Shown here: in pieces, positions 52,288 through 60,779 of the stretch
Layout: each line of letters starts with the position of its first letter
Numbering within the stretch: position 1 is the first letter of the stretch
From: Cupriavidus basilensis OR16
GTDB taxonomy: Bacteria; Pseudomonadota; Gammaproteobacteria; Burkholderiales; Burkholderiaceae
NCBI RefSeq assembly: GCF_000243095.1
Contig: NZ_AHJE01000066.1
Span: forward strand, 1 to 64,000
Direction of reading: 5' to 3'
DNA length: 64,000 nucleotides
The notes under the pieces: generated by a model
Database searches by the model: none
What the model saw: the letters and a program-made list of their open reading frames with translations, nothing else
What the model was told of the DNA's origin: nothing
Program-made: the position numbers and the translations under genes

Positions 52288-53661
52288 ATGCGCATCGTCC
52301 CGTCCGCGACCATCATTGCCGTCATCGCCGTCACCGCTGCGGCCTGGGCTTTGCCCGCCGCGGCCCAGGCCACAGCCCCTGCCGCCTACCCCGCCACCCT
52401 CGCTGGCCACGCCATCCTGCCCGCGCAGAGCTATATCGCCGCGCCCAAGGACGCGCCGCAGGACCTGCAGGCAAGCGGCAAGTTCACCACCGGCGCACGC
52501 GTGGAAAAGATCGGCGCGGTGCAAGGCCAGTCGAACGGCCGGCCGACGGGCGTGTCCCTGCCGTTCAGGGGCCAGCCGCTGCAAGGGCACTCCGGCATCA
52601 AGCACATGGCGGACGGCAGCTTCTGGGTGCTGACCGACAACGGTGCCGGCAGCAAGGCCAACTCGCCGGACTTCATGCTCTACCTGAATCACTACAAGGT
52701 CGACTTCAAGAGCGGCAAGCTCCACCGCCTGGGCACAGTGTTCCTGCACGATCCGGACAAGAAGGTACCCTTCCGCGTCGTCCACGAAGGCACCAAGCAA
52801 CGCTACCTGACCGGTTCGGACTTCGATACGGAGAGCTTCCAGTTCGCCGGCGGCGCGCTGTGGATCGGCGATGAGTTCGGGCCCTTCCTGATCAAGGCCG
52901 ACCTGCAAGGCAAGGTGCTGGCCGTGTATGACACGATGGTCGACGGCAAGGTCGTCCGCTCGCCGGACCATCCCGCCGTGACCACGCCGGGCGTGCCGGG
53001 CGGCACGGTGGACTTCCAGGTCAAGCGCTCCAAGGGCTTCGAAGGCATGGCCTCGTCGCCGGACGGCGGCAAGCTCTACGCGCTGCTAGAGGGCCCCGTG
53101 TGGAACGCCGAAGCCAAGGATTTTGAACGTGTCGGCGGCAAGGAAGCCCTGCGGGTGCTGGAGTTCGACACCCAGGCCGGCAAGTGGACGGGCCGCTCCT
53201 GGACGTACCCACTGGAAGCCAATGGCAACGCCATCGGCGACTTCAACATGATCGACGCCAGCACCGGCCTCATCATCGAGCGCGACAATGGCGAAGGCAC
53301 GGCCGACAAAGCCTGCCCCGAAGGCCAGAAACGCAATGACTGCTTCTCGGACATCGCCAGGTTCAAGCGCATCTACAAGATCGAGCTGAGCGAGGCCAAC
53401 GCGGGCGGCCCGGTGCGCAAGATCGGCTACATCGACCTGCTCAACATCGCCGACCCTGACAAGCTGGCGCGCAAGCCGCTCAACGACGGCGTGCTCAAAT
53501 TCCCGTTCTTCACCATCGAGAACGTGGACGTGGTGGACTCCACCCACATCGTGGTCGGCAACGACAATAACCTGCCCTTCTCCAGCAGCCGCGAGCCTAA
53601 CAAGGCGGACGACAATGAGCTGGTGCTGCTCGAGGTCGGTGAGTTCCTGAAGGCGAAGTAA
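52288..53661 (+). CDS. Exported esterase-like protein of the phytase family
   Basis: 457-residue secreted protein with the 'esterase-like activity of phytase' domain, a beta-propeller fold. The signal peptide AVTAAAWALPAAAQA is followed by HAILPAQSYIAAPKDAPQDL. Conserved elements are GQPLQGHSGIKHMADGSFWV, LTDNGAGSKANSPDFMLYL, WIGDEFGPFLIKAD and IENVDVVDSTHIVVGNDNNL. The ATG at 52288 is the only start compatible with the signal. Phosphoesterase activity is predicted from the family; the natural substrate is not known. It is convergent with livF, with a strong hairpin between. Confidence 0.92.
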   Translation: MRIVPSATIIAVIAVTAAAWALPAAAQATAPAAYPATLAGHAILPAQSYIAAPKDAPQDLQASGKFTTGARVEKIGAVQGQSNGRPTGVSLPFRGQPLQGHSGIKHMADGSFWVLTDNGAGSKANSPDFMLYLNHYKVDFKSGKLHRLGTVFLHDPDKKVPFRVVHEGTKQRYLTGSDFDTESFQFAGGALWIGDEFGPFLIKADLQGKVLAVYDTMVDGKVVRSPDHPAVTTPGVPGGTVDFQVKRSKGFEGMASSPDGGKLYALLEGPVWNAEAKDFERVGGKEALRVLEFDTQAGKWTGRSWTYPLEANGNAIGDFNMIDASTGLIIERDNGEGTADKACPEGQKRNDCFSDIARFKRIYKIELSEANAGGPVRKIGYIDLLNIADPDKLARKPLNDGVLKFPFFTIENVDVVDSTHIVVGNDNNLPFSSSREPNKADDNELVLLEVGEFLKAK

Positions 53662-53697
53662 TTCGCTTCAGGGCAGCGCCGGCGCACGAGCCGGCAT

Positions 53698-53732
53698 GGA
53701 TGGGTGTCCCGGGCTCACGAGGACACCCATCC
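53698..53732. terminator. Perfect 12-bp bidirectional hairpin
   Basis: GGATGGGTGTCC and GGACACCCATCC pair perfectly around an 11-nt loop, midway between the convergent phytase-like gene and livF (stop at 53736). Symmetry suggests it stops or buffers transcripts from both sides. Confidence 0.75.
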
Positions 53733-53735
53733 TGC

Positions 53736-54451
53736 TTACACTTCCAGCCATTCCTTGCGAATCGCCGCATTCGCCTTCAGATCCCCAGGCGTGCCCTCGA
53801 ACACGATGTGGCCATGCCCCATCACGTAGACCCGTTGGGAAATATCCAGCGCGATGGCCAGCTTCTGCTCGATCAGCAGCACCGACACGCCACGCTCCTT
53901 CAGGACCTTCAGGTAATCGCCCACCAGCGTGACGATCATCGGAGCCAGCCCTTCGGTCGGCTCGTCGATCAGCACCAGGTCGGGGTCGCCCATCAGCGTG
54001 CGGCACAGCGTGAGCATCTGCTGCTCGCCGCCGGAGAGCACACCGGCCGAGGTGTTCTCGCGCTCCTTCAGGCGCGGGAACATGTTGTACATGTCCTGCA
54101 CCGTCCAGCGGGGCTTTGACTGGCGCGGATTGCGCTTCTCCCCGAGCTGCAGGTTCTGGCGCACCGTCAGGGTCGGGAAGATATCGCGATTCTCAGGTAC
54201 ATAGCCCACGCCCAGGTGGGCGATCTCGAAGGTGCGCCGGCCGAGGATCTCCTCGTCGCGAAAGCGCACCGAGCCCTCCGCCTTGACCATGCCCAGGATG
54301 GCCTTGGCCATGGTCGAGCGCCCCCCACCCCGTTGCGGCCCAGCAGCGCGACGATCTCGCCTTCGTCGATATGCGCGTCGACGCCGTGGAGGATATGGCT
54401 TTTGCCGTAGTAGGCGTGCAGGCCCTGCACGTCCAGCATGCGCTTGCCCAT
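53736..54451 (-). pseudogene. livF: Branched-chain amino acid ABC transporter ATPase LivF, frameshift in Walker A
   Basis: Cytoplasmic ATPase of a high-affinity branched-chain amino acid (or amide) importer. The ATG at 54449-54451 begins MGKRMLDVQGLHAYYGKSHI and reaches the P-loop as LLGRNGVG. There the coding strand reads GTGGGGGGCGC, two G more than the expected GTGGGGCGC, and the frame is lost at about 54326-54331. Removing them restores GRNGVGRST and the rest of the protein (MAKAILGMVKAEGSVRF, LSGGEQQMLTLCRTL, LVLIDEPTEGLAP) to a stop at 53736. The homopolymer makes a base-call error likely. Start overlaps the livG stop by one base. Confidence 0.88.
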
Positions 54452-55224
54452 CAGTGCGCTCCCTCAGTAGCAGGTTCGTCCAGGGTCGTGCCCAGGTAGG
54501 CCTCCTTGACCTTGCGGTTGGCGCGGATGGCCTCAGGCGTGTCGGTGGCGATGACCTCGCCGTAGACCAGCACCGAGATACGGTCGGCCAGCCCGAACAC
54601 CACGCTCATGTCGTGCTCCACCATCACCAGGGTCTTGCCCACGGTGACGCGGCGGATCAGTTCCACCGCATGGTCCGACTCCGAGCGGCTCATGCCGGCC
54701 GTGGGCTCGTCCAGCAGGATCACCTCGGCGCCGCCAGCGATGGTGATGCCGATTTCCAGCGCGCGCTGTTCCGCATAGGTCAGCAGGCTGGCCTGGGTGC
54801 CGCGCCGGTGTTGCAGGCCGATCAGCTCCAGCACTTCGTCCGCCCGCTCGCGCGCGTCGCGCAGCTCCGAGAGCCGATGCCAGAACGAATACTTGTAGCC
54901 CAATGACCAGAGCACCGCGCAGCGCAGGTTTTCGAACACCGACAAGCGGTGAAAGATATTGGTGATCTGGAAGCTGCGCGACAGCCCCATGCGGTTGATC
55001 ACGAAAGGCTGCAGCCCGCCGATCTCCTGGCCATTGAGCTTGACCGTGCCCGAGCTGGGCGCGAAGCGCCCCGAAATCAGGTTGAAGGTGGTCGATTTAC
55101 CGGCGCCGTTGGGGCCGATCAGCGCATGCCGCTCGCCCTTGGGGATGCTCAGGTTGACGCCCCGGATGATCTCGGTCTGGCCGAATTTCTTGCGTACGTC
55201 GTTCAGTTCCAGTGCGGTGCTCAT
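54451..55224 (-). CDS. livG: Branched-chain amino acid ABC transporter ATPase LivG
   Basis: 257-residue ATPase partner of LivF. Walker A is GPNGAGKST, the signature-equivalent LLTYAEQRALEIG, Walker B VILLDEPTAGM and the switch His in LVMVEHDMSV are all intact. The insert YKYSFWHRLSELRDARERAD between them is typical of LivG. The ATG at 55222-55224 overlaps the livM stop (ATGA). The C-terminus EAIRANRKVKEAYLGTTLDE is the family ending. Complete. Confidence 0.95.
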   Translation of the reverse strand: MSTALELNDVRKKFGQTEIIRGVNLSIPKGERHALIGPNGAGKSTTFNLISGRFAPSSGTVKLNGQEIGGLQPFVINRMGLSRSFQITNIFHRLSVFENLRCAVLWSLGYKYSFWHRLSELRDARERADEVLELIGLQHRRGTQASLLTYAEQRALEIGITIAGGAEVILLDEPTAGMSRSESDHAVELIRRVTVGKTLVMVEHDMSVVFGLADRISVLVYGEVIATDTPEAIRANRKVKEAYLGTTLDEPATEGAH

Positions 55225-56428
55225 GCCGCGCCTCCCGCCATTTCGGCCTGTACCTTGTCCCAGTCGTTCCGGCGTCAAAGCCGATGCGCAACAGCGACAT
55301 CTCGGTCCCGTTGGCGCTATCCACCTGCACCTTGTAGACCAGTTCCACGGTGAGGATCACCGCGGCCAGCAGCACCAGCCCGGCAGCCGCGGCGCGGCCG
55401 TAGTCAGGCAGCATGCGGCGCAGCTTGCCGCGCGCGAGCAGCGGCACCTGCATCACCAGCAGGCTGGCGATGCCGCCCGGCACGAACATGACCATCAGTA
55501 CGAAGAACAGGCCGAGGTAAAGCAGCCAGGCCTTGGTCAGGTCCGACAGCGCCACCGCGAACAGGATGAACACCACCGCGCCGATCACCGGGCCGAAGAA
55601 CACGCCCGCGCCGCCGATGAAGGCTGCCAGCAGCACCCCGCCGGAGCGCACCGCACTGACGTTCTCGGCCGACACGATTTCGAAGTTGATGGCCGACAGC
55701 GCCCCCGAGATGCCGGCGAAGAACGCCGACAGGATCAGCACCAGGTAGCGCACGCGCTGCGTGTTGTAGCCGATGAATTCCACCCGCTCCGGGTTGTCGC
55801 GCACCGCGTTGGCAATGCGGCCAAGCGGCGTCTGGGTCCAGGCGTACATGGCCACCATCGACAGCAGGCACCACACCGCGATCAGGTAATACACCTGGCG
55901 GCCAGGGCCGTAGGTGATGCCGAACACGGGGTCGCCCACCATGCGGTTGGTGGAGATGCCGCCCTCGCCGCCGAAGAAATCCGGGAACATCAGCGAGCTG
56001 GCGAACACCATCTCCCCGATGCCCATGGTGATCATCGCAAAGGTAGTGCCGGACTTCTTGGTCGTGACGTAGCCGAACAGCACGCCGAAGAAGGCGCCGG
56101 CCAGGCCGCCAACCACCGGCAGCAGCGAGACCGGCAGCCAGACCTTGCCCGCCCCCACCATATTGAGCACATGGATGGCGATGAAGGCGCCCAGGCCGGC
56201 GTACACCGCATGGCCGAACGACAGCATGCCGGTCTGCCCGAGCAGCATGTTGTAGGACAGCGCGAAAATAATCATGATGCCCATCTGCGACATCAGCGTG
56301 ATGGCGAAACCGAGGGCAACGGTCAGGCCCCAGATCGCCCAGCGCGCCAGGTTCATCGGGCGGTAGCGCATGGTGCGGCCGGTCACGACCGTCTCGCGGC
56401 GTTGTTGCATTGTCGTCTCCATGCTCAT
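55221..56428 (-). pseudogene. livM: Branched-chain amino acid ABC permease LivM, deletion near C-terminus
   Basis: Membrane permease subunit. It starts at 56426-56428 (MSMETTMQQRRETVVTGRTM), has the usual FALSYNMLLGQTGMLSFGHA and VRDNPERVEFIGYNTQRVRY motifs and is normal to residue ~385 (MSLLRIGFDAG). The true C-terminus, WDKVQAEMAGGAA followed by a stop overlapping livG, lies in another frame. Thus perhaps 25-35 codons, including a last hydrophobic stretch, are missing at about 55261-55272. Without correction the frame reads antisense-like Arg-rich sequence into livG to 55097. Assembly collapse is possible. Confidence 0.82.
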
Positions 56429-56432
56429 GCGA

Positions 56433-57380
56433 TCAACCCTCCCTGGTACCCATCAAACCACGCGGGCGGAAAATCAGCATCACCACCAGCAACAAATACG
56501 GCAGTACCGGGGCAACCTGCGCCACCGTGAGCTTCCATAACGAAGACAGCGGCGTGCTGTCGGTAACCTGCAGGCCGATCGTGCCCAGCAAGCCAGCCAG
56601 CGAGGCGTCAAGCGTGACGGCAAAGGTCTGCAGCACGCCGATCAGCAGCGAGGCAATGAAGGCCCCCACTAAAGACCCCATGCCGCCCACCACCGCTACC
56701 ACGAAGATGATCGACCCCACCGCCGCCGCCATCGACGGCTCGGTAATGAAGGCATTGCCGCCGATCACGCCGGCCAGCCCCGCCAGCGCGGCGCCGCCGC
56801 CAAACACCATCATGAACACGCGCGGCACATTATGTCCTAGGGCCTCGACCATCTCCGGATGCGTCAGCGCGGCCTGGATCACCAGCCCGATGCGGGTGCG
56901 GGTGAGCACCAGGTAGATCGCCACCAGCATGGCCAGCGACACCACCATCATGAAGGCGCGGTACTTGGGGAATGAGGAGGTGAAGATGGTAAACAGCGGC
57001 CCATCCAGCTCTGCAGGGATGCGGTAAGGTACAGCGGCAAGGCCCCATACCAGCTTCACGCCTTCCTCGATCAGGTAAGCCAGGCCGAAAGTAAATAGCA
57101 GCTCGGCCACGTGCCCGTACTTGTGCACGGTGCGCAGCCCGAAGCGCTCCACCAGCGCGCCGGCGCCGGCCACCAGCAGCGGCGCGAAGATCAGCGCTGG
57201 CCAGAAGCCGATCTTGCTGGCAATGGTGTAGGCAAAGTACGCGCCCAGCATGTAGAAGCTGGCGTGCGCGAAGTTCAGCACGCCCATCATGCTGAAGATC
57301 AGCGTAAGCCCGGAAGAGAGCATGAACAGCAGCAGCCCGTAGCTGACGCCGTTCAATAGGGAAATGACGAAGAATTCCAC
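56433..57380 (-). CDS. livH: Branched-chain amino acid ABC permease LivH
   Basis: 315-residue inner-membrane permease. It starts MEFFVISLLNGVSYGLLLFM and contains the conserved GVLNFAHASFYMLGAYFAYT, TRIGLVIQAALTHPEMVEAL and VGGMGSLVGAFIASLLIGVL motifs, ending LIFRPRGLMGTREG as usual. Eight membrane segments are expected. It lies 181 bp after the receptor gene and 4 bp before livM, the standard order receptor, LivH, LivM, LivG, LivF. Complete and undamaged. Confidence 0.95.
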   Translation of the reverse strand: MEFFVISLLNGVSYGLLLFMLSSGLTLIFSMMGVLNFAHASFYMLGAYFAYTIASKIGFWPALIFAPLLVAGAGALVERFGLRTVHKYGHVAELLFTFGLAYLIEEGVKLVWGLAAVPYRIPAELDGPLFTIFTSSFPKYRAFMMVVSLAMLVAIYLVLTRTRIGLVIQAALTHPEMVEALGHNVPRVFMMVFGGGAALAGLAGVIGGNAFITEPSMAAAVGSIIFVVAVVGGMGSLVGAFIASLLIGVLQTFAVTLDASLAGLLGTIGLQVTDSTPLSSLWKLTVAQVAPVLPYLLLVVMLIFRPRGLMGTREG

Positions 57381-57556
57381 AACTTATCCTTCATTCTGAC
57401 GCTCGTGGCCAGTTGGCAGCCAGCGATCGGCCGGTCGGAGAACGGGCGCGCGCGGGTGAGCGCCGCCCACCCGAAAGCGGCATGCGCCGCGCCGGGCCGA
57501 CCGAAGTATGCAGGATCGGGTGGCGCGCCGGAACTGGCCGCGCCATCCACCGCGCG

Positions 57557-57569
57557 CGGGCTTAGCCCG
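57557..57569. terminator. Hairpin over the receptor stop codon
   Basis: CGGGCTTAGCCCG contains the receptor's stop (TTA on the plus strand) in its loop. Such attenuating hairpins after the receptor gene of ABC operons lower expression of the membrane genes. The 181-bp gap to livH also has GC-rich inverted segments. Confidence 0.4.
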
Positions 57570-58800
57570 GGCGCTTCATCTGGCAGGAAGTCGGCTGCGC
57601 TGCCACGTACTGGTCCATCAGCGCATCGGTCTTCCAGCCAAAGCCGGTGTTTTCCTGGTCGAACTTGACCTCCTTGCCGTCAGCCTTGGTCCAGGTGGCC
57701 ACCACCAGCGATTGCTGGGCCTGGTGATCCGAGCCGCGCATCTCCACCGTGCCGTTCAGGCTTTCGGCCTTGAGGCCTTCGAGCGCCTTGGCCACCTTGA
57801 CCGGATCCGTCGACTTGATGTCCGTGAACGCCTTGCCCAGCATGGCGATGCCGGTGTACGCGGCCATCACGTAGAAGTCATCGTTGTACTTCTTCTTGAA
57901 GCCTTCGATGACATCGCCGCCCTTGAAGCCCTTGTTGTTGGGGTTGTAGTAGCCGACGTACTTGACGTGCCCGGCTTCCGACGCGCCCATGGCGGTCGGC
58001 ACGCCGGTGGTGCCGGCGTAGTAGGTGTAGTAGTTGGTGCTCAGGCCAGCGTCCTTGCCGGCCTTGATCAGTAGCGCGAGGTCGCTGCCCCAGTTACCGG
58101 TAATCACCGTGTCGGCCCCCGAAGCCTTGATCTTGGCCGCATAAGGAGCAAAGTCCTTGACCTGTGCCAGCGGGTGCAGGTCTTCGCCGACGATCTGGAT
58201 GTCCGGACGCTTGCGCTTCAGGTATTCCTTGGCGGCGCGCGCCACCTGGTGGCCGAAGGAGTAGTTCTGGTTGATCAGGTAGACCTTCTTGACGTTGGGA
58301 TCCTTGGCCAGGTAAGTGGTCAGGGCCTCCATCTTCATGTCGGAATTGGCGTCCAGGCGGAAGTGCCAGTAGTTGCACTTGCTGTTGGTCATGTCCGGGT
58401 CCACCGCCGCGTAGTTCAGGTAGACGATCTCCTTGCCCGGATTGCGCTCGTTGTGCTTGGCCACCGCGTCTTCCAGCGCCAGGCCCACGGAGGAGCCGTT
58501 GCCCTGCACGATATAGCGGATGCCCTGGTCCACCGCCTGCTTGAGGATGGTCAGGCTTTCCTGTGGCGAGAGCTTGTTGTCAAAGCCAACCACTTCAAAC
58601 TTGTTCCCGCCCCCCCAGTTCTTCTGGTTGGCGATGTCGGCGACAAACTGCCAGCTCTTCAGCTGGTTCTGCCCCACCGGCGCCATCAGCCCGGACAGCG
58701 GATCGATAAAGGCGATCTTCACCGTTTCGGCAGCCGCGACCCCGGAACCCATTGCCGCGAAAATGGCCGTAGCTGCCACGAGCGGACGCAATCTGATCAT
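57562..58800 (-). CDS. Branched-chain amino acid/amide ABC receptor (LivK-like)
   Basis: 412-residue periplasmic-binding protein, type 1. The signal peptide MIRLRPLVAATAIFAAMGSG ends near VAAAE; the mature part starts TVKIAFIDPLSGLMAPVGQN. Conserved segments are GIRYIVQGNGSSVGLALEDA, KKVYLINQNYSFGHQVARAA and FKKKYNDDFYVMAAYTGIAM. The larger size than E. coli LivK and the KCNYWHFRLDANSDMKMEAL segment are typical of betaproteobacterial receptors with broader ligand range. It is the first gene of the transporter operon. Complete. Confidence 0.93.
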   Translation of the reverse strand: MIRLRPLVAATAIFAAMGSGVAAAETVKIAFIDPLSGLMAPVGQNQLKSWQFVADIANQKNWGGGNKFEVVGFDNKLSPQESLTILKQAVDQGIRYIVQGNGSSVGLALEDAVAKHNERNPGKEIVYLNYAAVDPDMTNSKCNYWHFRLDANSDMKMEALTTYLAKDPNVKKVYLINQNYSFGHQVARAAKEYLKRKRPDIQIVGEDLHPLAQVKDFAPYAAKIKASGADTVITGNWGSDLALLIKAGKDAGLSTNYYTYYAGTTGVPTAMGASEAGHVKYVGYYNPNNKGFKGGDVIEGFKKKYNDDFYVMAAYTGIAMLGKAFTDIKSTDPVKVAKALEGLKAESLNGTVEMRGSDHQAQQSLVVATWTKADGKEVKFDQENTGFGWKTDALMDQYVAAQPTSCQMKRPG

Positions 58801-58948
58801 GCTTGTCTCCTTCGGTTTTATTGTTGGCTGTTGTTGATCCCGATTCGCGGCGGCGCGCCCTCCCAAGACCTCGCGCGCCGCAAACCTGTCCTGCAAGCGC
58901 CGGCATCGAAGGCCGGCAGGCATTGGCGGCTCTATGGCCGCCTTGGGG

Positions 58949-60421
58949 TCAGGCCGCCGGCAGGCGGTAGTCCTTGAACTGCTCACGCAGCTTGAGTTTC
59001 TGCATCTTGCCAGTAGCGGTAAGCGGAATCTCGGTGACAAAGGCAACGTCGTCGGGGATCCACCATTTGGCGACCTTGCCTTCGAAGTACTTCAGCAATT
59101 CCTCGCGCGTCACCTCGGCGCCGGGCTTCTTCATCACGACCAGCAGCGGGCGCTCGTCCCACTTGGGGTGGAAGCAGGAAATGCAGGCCGCCATATGCAC
59201 CGCCGGGTGGGCGGCCGCCACGTTCTCGATATCGATCGAGGAGATCCACTCGCCGCCGGACTTGATCACGTCCTTGCTGCGGTCGGTGATCTGCATGTAG
59301 CCGTCGGGGTCGATGGTGGCCACGTCGCCCGTGGGGAACCAGCCATCCACCAGCGGCGACGCGTCGTTGCGGTAGTAGTGCTCGATCACCCAGGGGCCCC
59401 GCACGTGCAGGTCGCCGAACGCCTTGCCGTCCCAGGGCAGTTCGTTGCCATCACCGTCAACGATCTTCATGTCCACGCCGTAGATCACGCGGCCCTGCTT
59501 TTCCTGGATCTTCTGCTGTTCGTCTTCCGGCAGGTCGTTGTGACGCGCCAGCAGCTTGCAGGAAGTGCCCAGCGGGGACATCTCCGTCATGCCCCAGGCA
59601 TGGATGGTCTCCACGCCCAGCGCCTTGAGCGTGCGGATCATGGCGGGCGGCGCCGCCGAGCCACCGATCACAGTGCGATGGAAGGTGGAGAACTTGAGGT
59701 TATTGGCCTGCACATACTGCAGCAGGCCCAGCCATACCGTGGGCACGCCGGCCGAGAAGGTCACCTTCTCCTGCTCGAACAACTCGTAGACCGAAGCGCC
59801 GTGCAGCACGGTGGAGCGATGCGAATACAGCGCACCCTTGGGGTTGCCGGTGGTGCCCGAGGTGTAGCACAGGCTGGAAGCCGTGTTCTCGTCGAACTGC
59901 GGCCACGCATAGTCGCCGTCCTGCCCATCGATCAGGTCTTCGTAGCACAGCAGCGGTACCTTGGGTTCCGCCGGCATGCGCGAGCGATCGCTCATCATCA
60001 CCCAGCCCTTGACCCCGGGGCAATGCGCCGCCACGCCTTCCACCAGCGGCAGGAAGGTGGCATCGAAGAACACGTACTGGTCTTCGGCGTGGTTGATGAT
60101 GTAGGCGACCTGCTCGGGGAACAGGCGCGGGTTGACGGTATGGCATACCGCTCCCGAGCCCGATACGCCGTAATAGATCTCCAGGTGACGATAGCCATTC
60201 CAGGCCAGCGTGCCGACACGTTCGCCCGCACGCACACCCAGCGCGGCGATGGCCTGGGCCAGCTTGCGCGAGCGTAGTTCGCAATCGCGGTAGGTGTAAC
60301 GGTGCAGATCGCCTTCGGTCCGTCGCGAGACGATTTCCGTGCCGCCATAGTGGCGTGCGGCGTGCTTGATGATGGAGGAAATGAGCAGGGGTTCGCTCAT
60401 CATTTGACCCATCAATGCCAT
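58949..60421 (-). CDS. Medium/long-chain acyl-CoA synthetase, internal in-frame deletion
   Basis: AMP-forming acyl-CoA ligase that activates a fatty acid with ATP and CoA. 490 residues, against about 540 in relatives. The P-loop YTSGTTGNPKG is at residues 186-196, GMTEMSPLG is the A5 motif, DGWFPTGDVATIDPDGYMQI A7-A8 and the catalytic lysine is in PLTATGKMQKLKLREQ. After HRSTVLH the sequence jumps to GASVYELFEQEKVTFSAGVP; some 45-50 residues are missing at about 59800-59806, including the conserved PMFHVNAWG acyl-binding motif. It remains in frame but activity is doubtful. The start ATG follows AGGAGACTATTCC. Confidence 0.88.
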   Translation of the reverse strand: MALMGQMMSEPLLISSIIKHAARHYGGTEIVSRRTEGDLHRYTYRDCELRSRKLAQAIAALGVRAGERVGTLAWNGYRHLEIYYGVSGSGAVCHTVNPRLFPEQVAYIINHAEDQYVFFDATFLPLVEGVAAHCPGVKGWVMMSDRSRMPAEPKVPLLCYEDLIDGQDGDYAWPQFDENTASSLCYTSGTTGNPKGALYSHRSTVLHGASVYELFEQEKVTFSAGVPTVWLGLLQYVQANNLKFSTFHRTVIGGSAAPPAMIRTLKALGVETIHAWGMTEMSPLGTSCKLLARHNDLPEDEQQKIQEKQGRVIYGVDMKIVDGDGNELPWDGKAFGDLHVRGPWVIEHYYRNDASPLVDGWFPTGDVATIDPDGYMQITDRSKDVIKSGGEWISSIDIENVAAAHPAVHMAACISCFHPKWDERPLLVVMKKPGAEVTREELLKYFEGKVAKWWIPDDVAFVTEIPLTATGKMQKLKLREQFKDYRLPAA

Positions 60422-60461
60422 GGAATAGTCTCCTGTAATTTTCGAAATCCGTCAAAAAAAC

Positions 60462-60515
60462 GAACAACCGTTCTATTTTTGGGCCGATTGTTGCCATCCA
60501 TTGATGAAACGTCAA
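60462..60515 (-). promoter_or_regulatory. Acyl-CoA synthetase promoter and TetR-type operator
   Basis: On the minus strand TTGACG (60510-60515), 17-bp spacer, AACAAT (60487-60492). The element GAACAACCGTTC (60462-60473, followed by TATTTT on the plus strand) lies just after the predicted start point. It is the third copy of the motif found at 23091 and 40977. Confidence 0.6.
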
Positions 60516-60676
60516 CGGGAATCCGTTGTGCAACGCCATATCCCGGAGGCCGGGTAGCGGCGTCCCGGCCCCATGGCGGTGCACCGGGGGCGGGATTCAA
60601 GGAATATCCGGAAACATTGTGGTGACAACGACTGTCAGAGATGCGATTGACGGCGTGGAAGTACAATAACGCCTGC

Positions 60677-60695
60677 CATGTTGCACCTCAACATG
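60677..60695. promoter_or_regulatory. Inverted repeat upstream of selO
   Basis: CATGTTG-CACCT-CAACATG is a perfect 7-bp inverted repeat with a 5-bp spacer. It lies 10 bp after TACAAT (60663-60668), a possible -10 box, and 85 bp before the GTG chosen for selO, so it could be an operator or a leader hairpin. Confidence 0.35.
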
Positions 60696-60779
60696 TCGTT
60701 TTCCCTAGCCTGCAAGCGCACTTGCGCGAAATCCGGCAGGCAGGCGCTGCACCGCCCAGCCACCCATAGTGATGCCCCA

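Noticed and set aside
55097..55272. Programmed frameshift between livM and livG
   Set aside because: No slippery heptamer or downstream pseudoknot is evident, and homologous residues are missing, so deletion is the better explanation.
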